Assembly (NCBI RefSeq): GCF_040807025.1
Contig: NC_090943.1
Coordinates: forward strand, 136,659,950 to 136,723,949
DNA length: 64,000 bases
Reading direction: 5' to 3'
Source: Struthio camelus
Lineage: Eukaryota > Chordata > Aves > Struthioniformes > Struthionidae
Shown: positions 63,116-64,000 of the stretch, one piece after another
How positions within the stretch are numbered: the first letter of the stretch is position 1
Layout of the letters: each line of letters starts with the position of its first letter
Translations under genes and position numbers: made by a program
The notes under the pieces: model-generated
Told to the model about the DNA's origin: nothing
The model's input: only the letters and a program-made list of their open reading frames with translations
Database searches by the model: none

Positions 63116-64000
63116 AAGTACTAAAAATATGTTTATGTATCATGAAGTATTTTGATTTGAACTGAAATTGGCAAAGCGTGTACTTGTTGGTCACTTGCTA
63201 ATTTGAAGACTTATTCATGATGTTATTCCTCATGTATTTCCTAATTGTAAGAATTTGTGAAGTTTGTTCCAAATTGTCTTTAAGTTTTCCTGGCATGCCA
63301 GTATGGATTAGTGGAATATGTATTCTTTTTATTTTTTTACCGAGTTTCCCTAATCTAGTTTTTTTTACTCAGATACTTTCCTTTCTTAAGAAAATTGCTG
63401 GACATTCATGAATGTTTTGTCCTTTATATTTACAGCTACAGATAGATATTTAAGCTAGTAGTTAGGAATGTAAACTCAAAACTGTCATCCTGTCAAATAC
63501 CTCTGCAGAAGCGAACTTGGTAAGGACTTTCAATCTAGAGGACCGGAGGACATAAGCTTGCCTGTTGCGATCAAGTAAATTGATACAGAAATCAAGAAGA
63601 CATGAATATGGAGCTCCTTGGTGCTATTTTTAGTGTCAACTTTCAGAGCAGAATTATGCTTTAAAGATGAGAGTGTATTTACTGAAGAGGGGTTTTTATA
63701 TTTAAAAAGACAAGGCAGACGGGAGGTCAAGCCCTTGATAAATTCACTATAGTGAAAGAATACCAGAGGAGTGTGTGTTCCTAGCATTACTCACTGTGTC
63801 CTACTGCCCTCAAAAAGATTAAACAGTTTGTTTTTCTTTTTGTCTGCTTCAGAGTCTCTGGATTTCTACTTTCTCTCTCTTTTGCTGTCTAGTAATGACT
63901 TGTTTCCTATATTGTTAATCTCTTTCATGTTTATTCCAAGTTTGTGCGGCTTTCCTTACTAAGAGTTTTCATTTGTATCTCTAAGATAAAAAGGATAACA
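63116..64000. other. Presumed PLAG1 intron 1, end of window
   Basis: AT-rich, non-coding. Frames up to 85 codons occur without known motifs. Confidence 0.5.

Noticed and set aside
49697-64000. PLAG1 zinc-finger coding exons within the window
   Set aside because: No C2H2 motifs (CX2-4C...HX3-5H series) are seen in any frame. The coding exons must lie beyond 64000.
1-64000. Endogenous retrovirus or other virus-like element
   Set aside because: No paired LTR-like direct repeats, tRNA-primer site with flanking LTRs, or gag/pol/env-like frames were recognised. The only reverse-transcriptase similarity is CR1.

Overview
The window looks like a piece of a bird chromosome. It carries two CR1 LINE fragments of the avian type, intron-bearing vertebrate genes with GT-AG junctions, two CpG islands and long AT-rich non-coding stretches. 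I found no operons, CRISPR arrays, insertion sequences or recognisable retrovirus-like elements. The species cannot be named from the sequence.

Two protein-coding genes can be reconstructed in full from exon frames and splice junctions. SDR16C5 (RDHE2, an epidermal retinol dehydrogenase) lies on the plus strand at 10170-18343 in six coding exons, 305 residues. CHCHD7 (a twin-CX9C mitochondrial intermembrane-space protein, COX23-like) lies on the minus strand at 45250-43599 in three coding exons, 84 residues. Its untranslated first exon is in the CpG island near 48.2 kb. The order SDR16C5 / CHCHD7 / PLAG1 is the known vertebrate synteny block (human 8q12). On that basis the plus-strand leader leaving the 47.7-49.7 kb CpG island, and the AT-rich stretch to the end of the window, are most simply the untranslated first exon(s) and first intron of PLAG1. 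None of PLAG1's zinc-finger coding sequence is in the window.

Layout: 1-6.7 kb, upstream intergenic sequence; 6.78-7.35 kb, CpG island, probably the SDR16C5 promoter; 10.1-18.3 kb, SDR16C5, with a sense-oriented CR1 in intron 1; 18.3-19.9 kb, its probable 3' UTR; 20.27-21.24 kb, an antisense CR1 fragment; 21.3-43.5 kb, intergenic, with microsatellites, a 1.24 kb inverted-repeat structure and a small perfect hairpin; 43.5-48.5 kb, CHCHD7; 47.7-49.7 kb, divergent CHCHD7/PLAG1 promoter island with a GGGGCC/CGG repeat; 49.7-64 kb, presumed PLAG1 intron 1, with a second inverted repeat (about 340 bp arms, 2.9 kb apart).

Functionally, SDR16C5 makes retinaldehyde from retinol at the endoplasmic reticulum, CHCHD7 serves mitochondrial respiratory-chain biogenesis, and PLAG1 is a growth-related zinc-finger factor. 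They share a neighbourhood, not a pathway. CHCHD7 and PLAG1 probably share a promoter. The best candidates for something new are the GC-rich hexanucleotide repeat in the presumed PLAG1 leader and the two non-coding inverted repeats. I found no clearly new multi-gene system.
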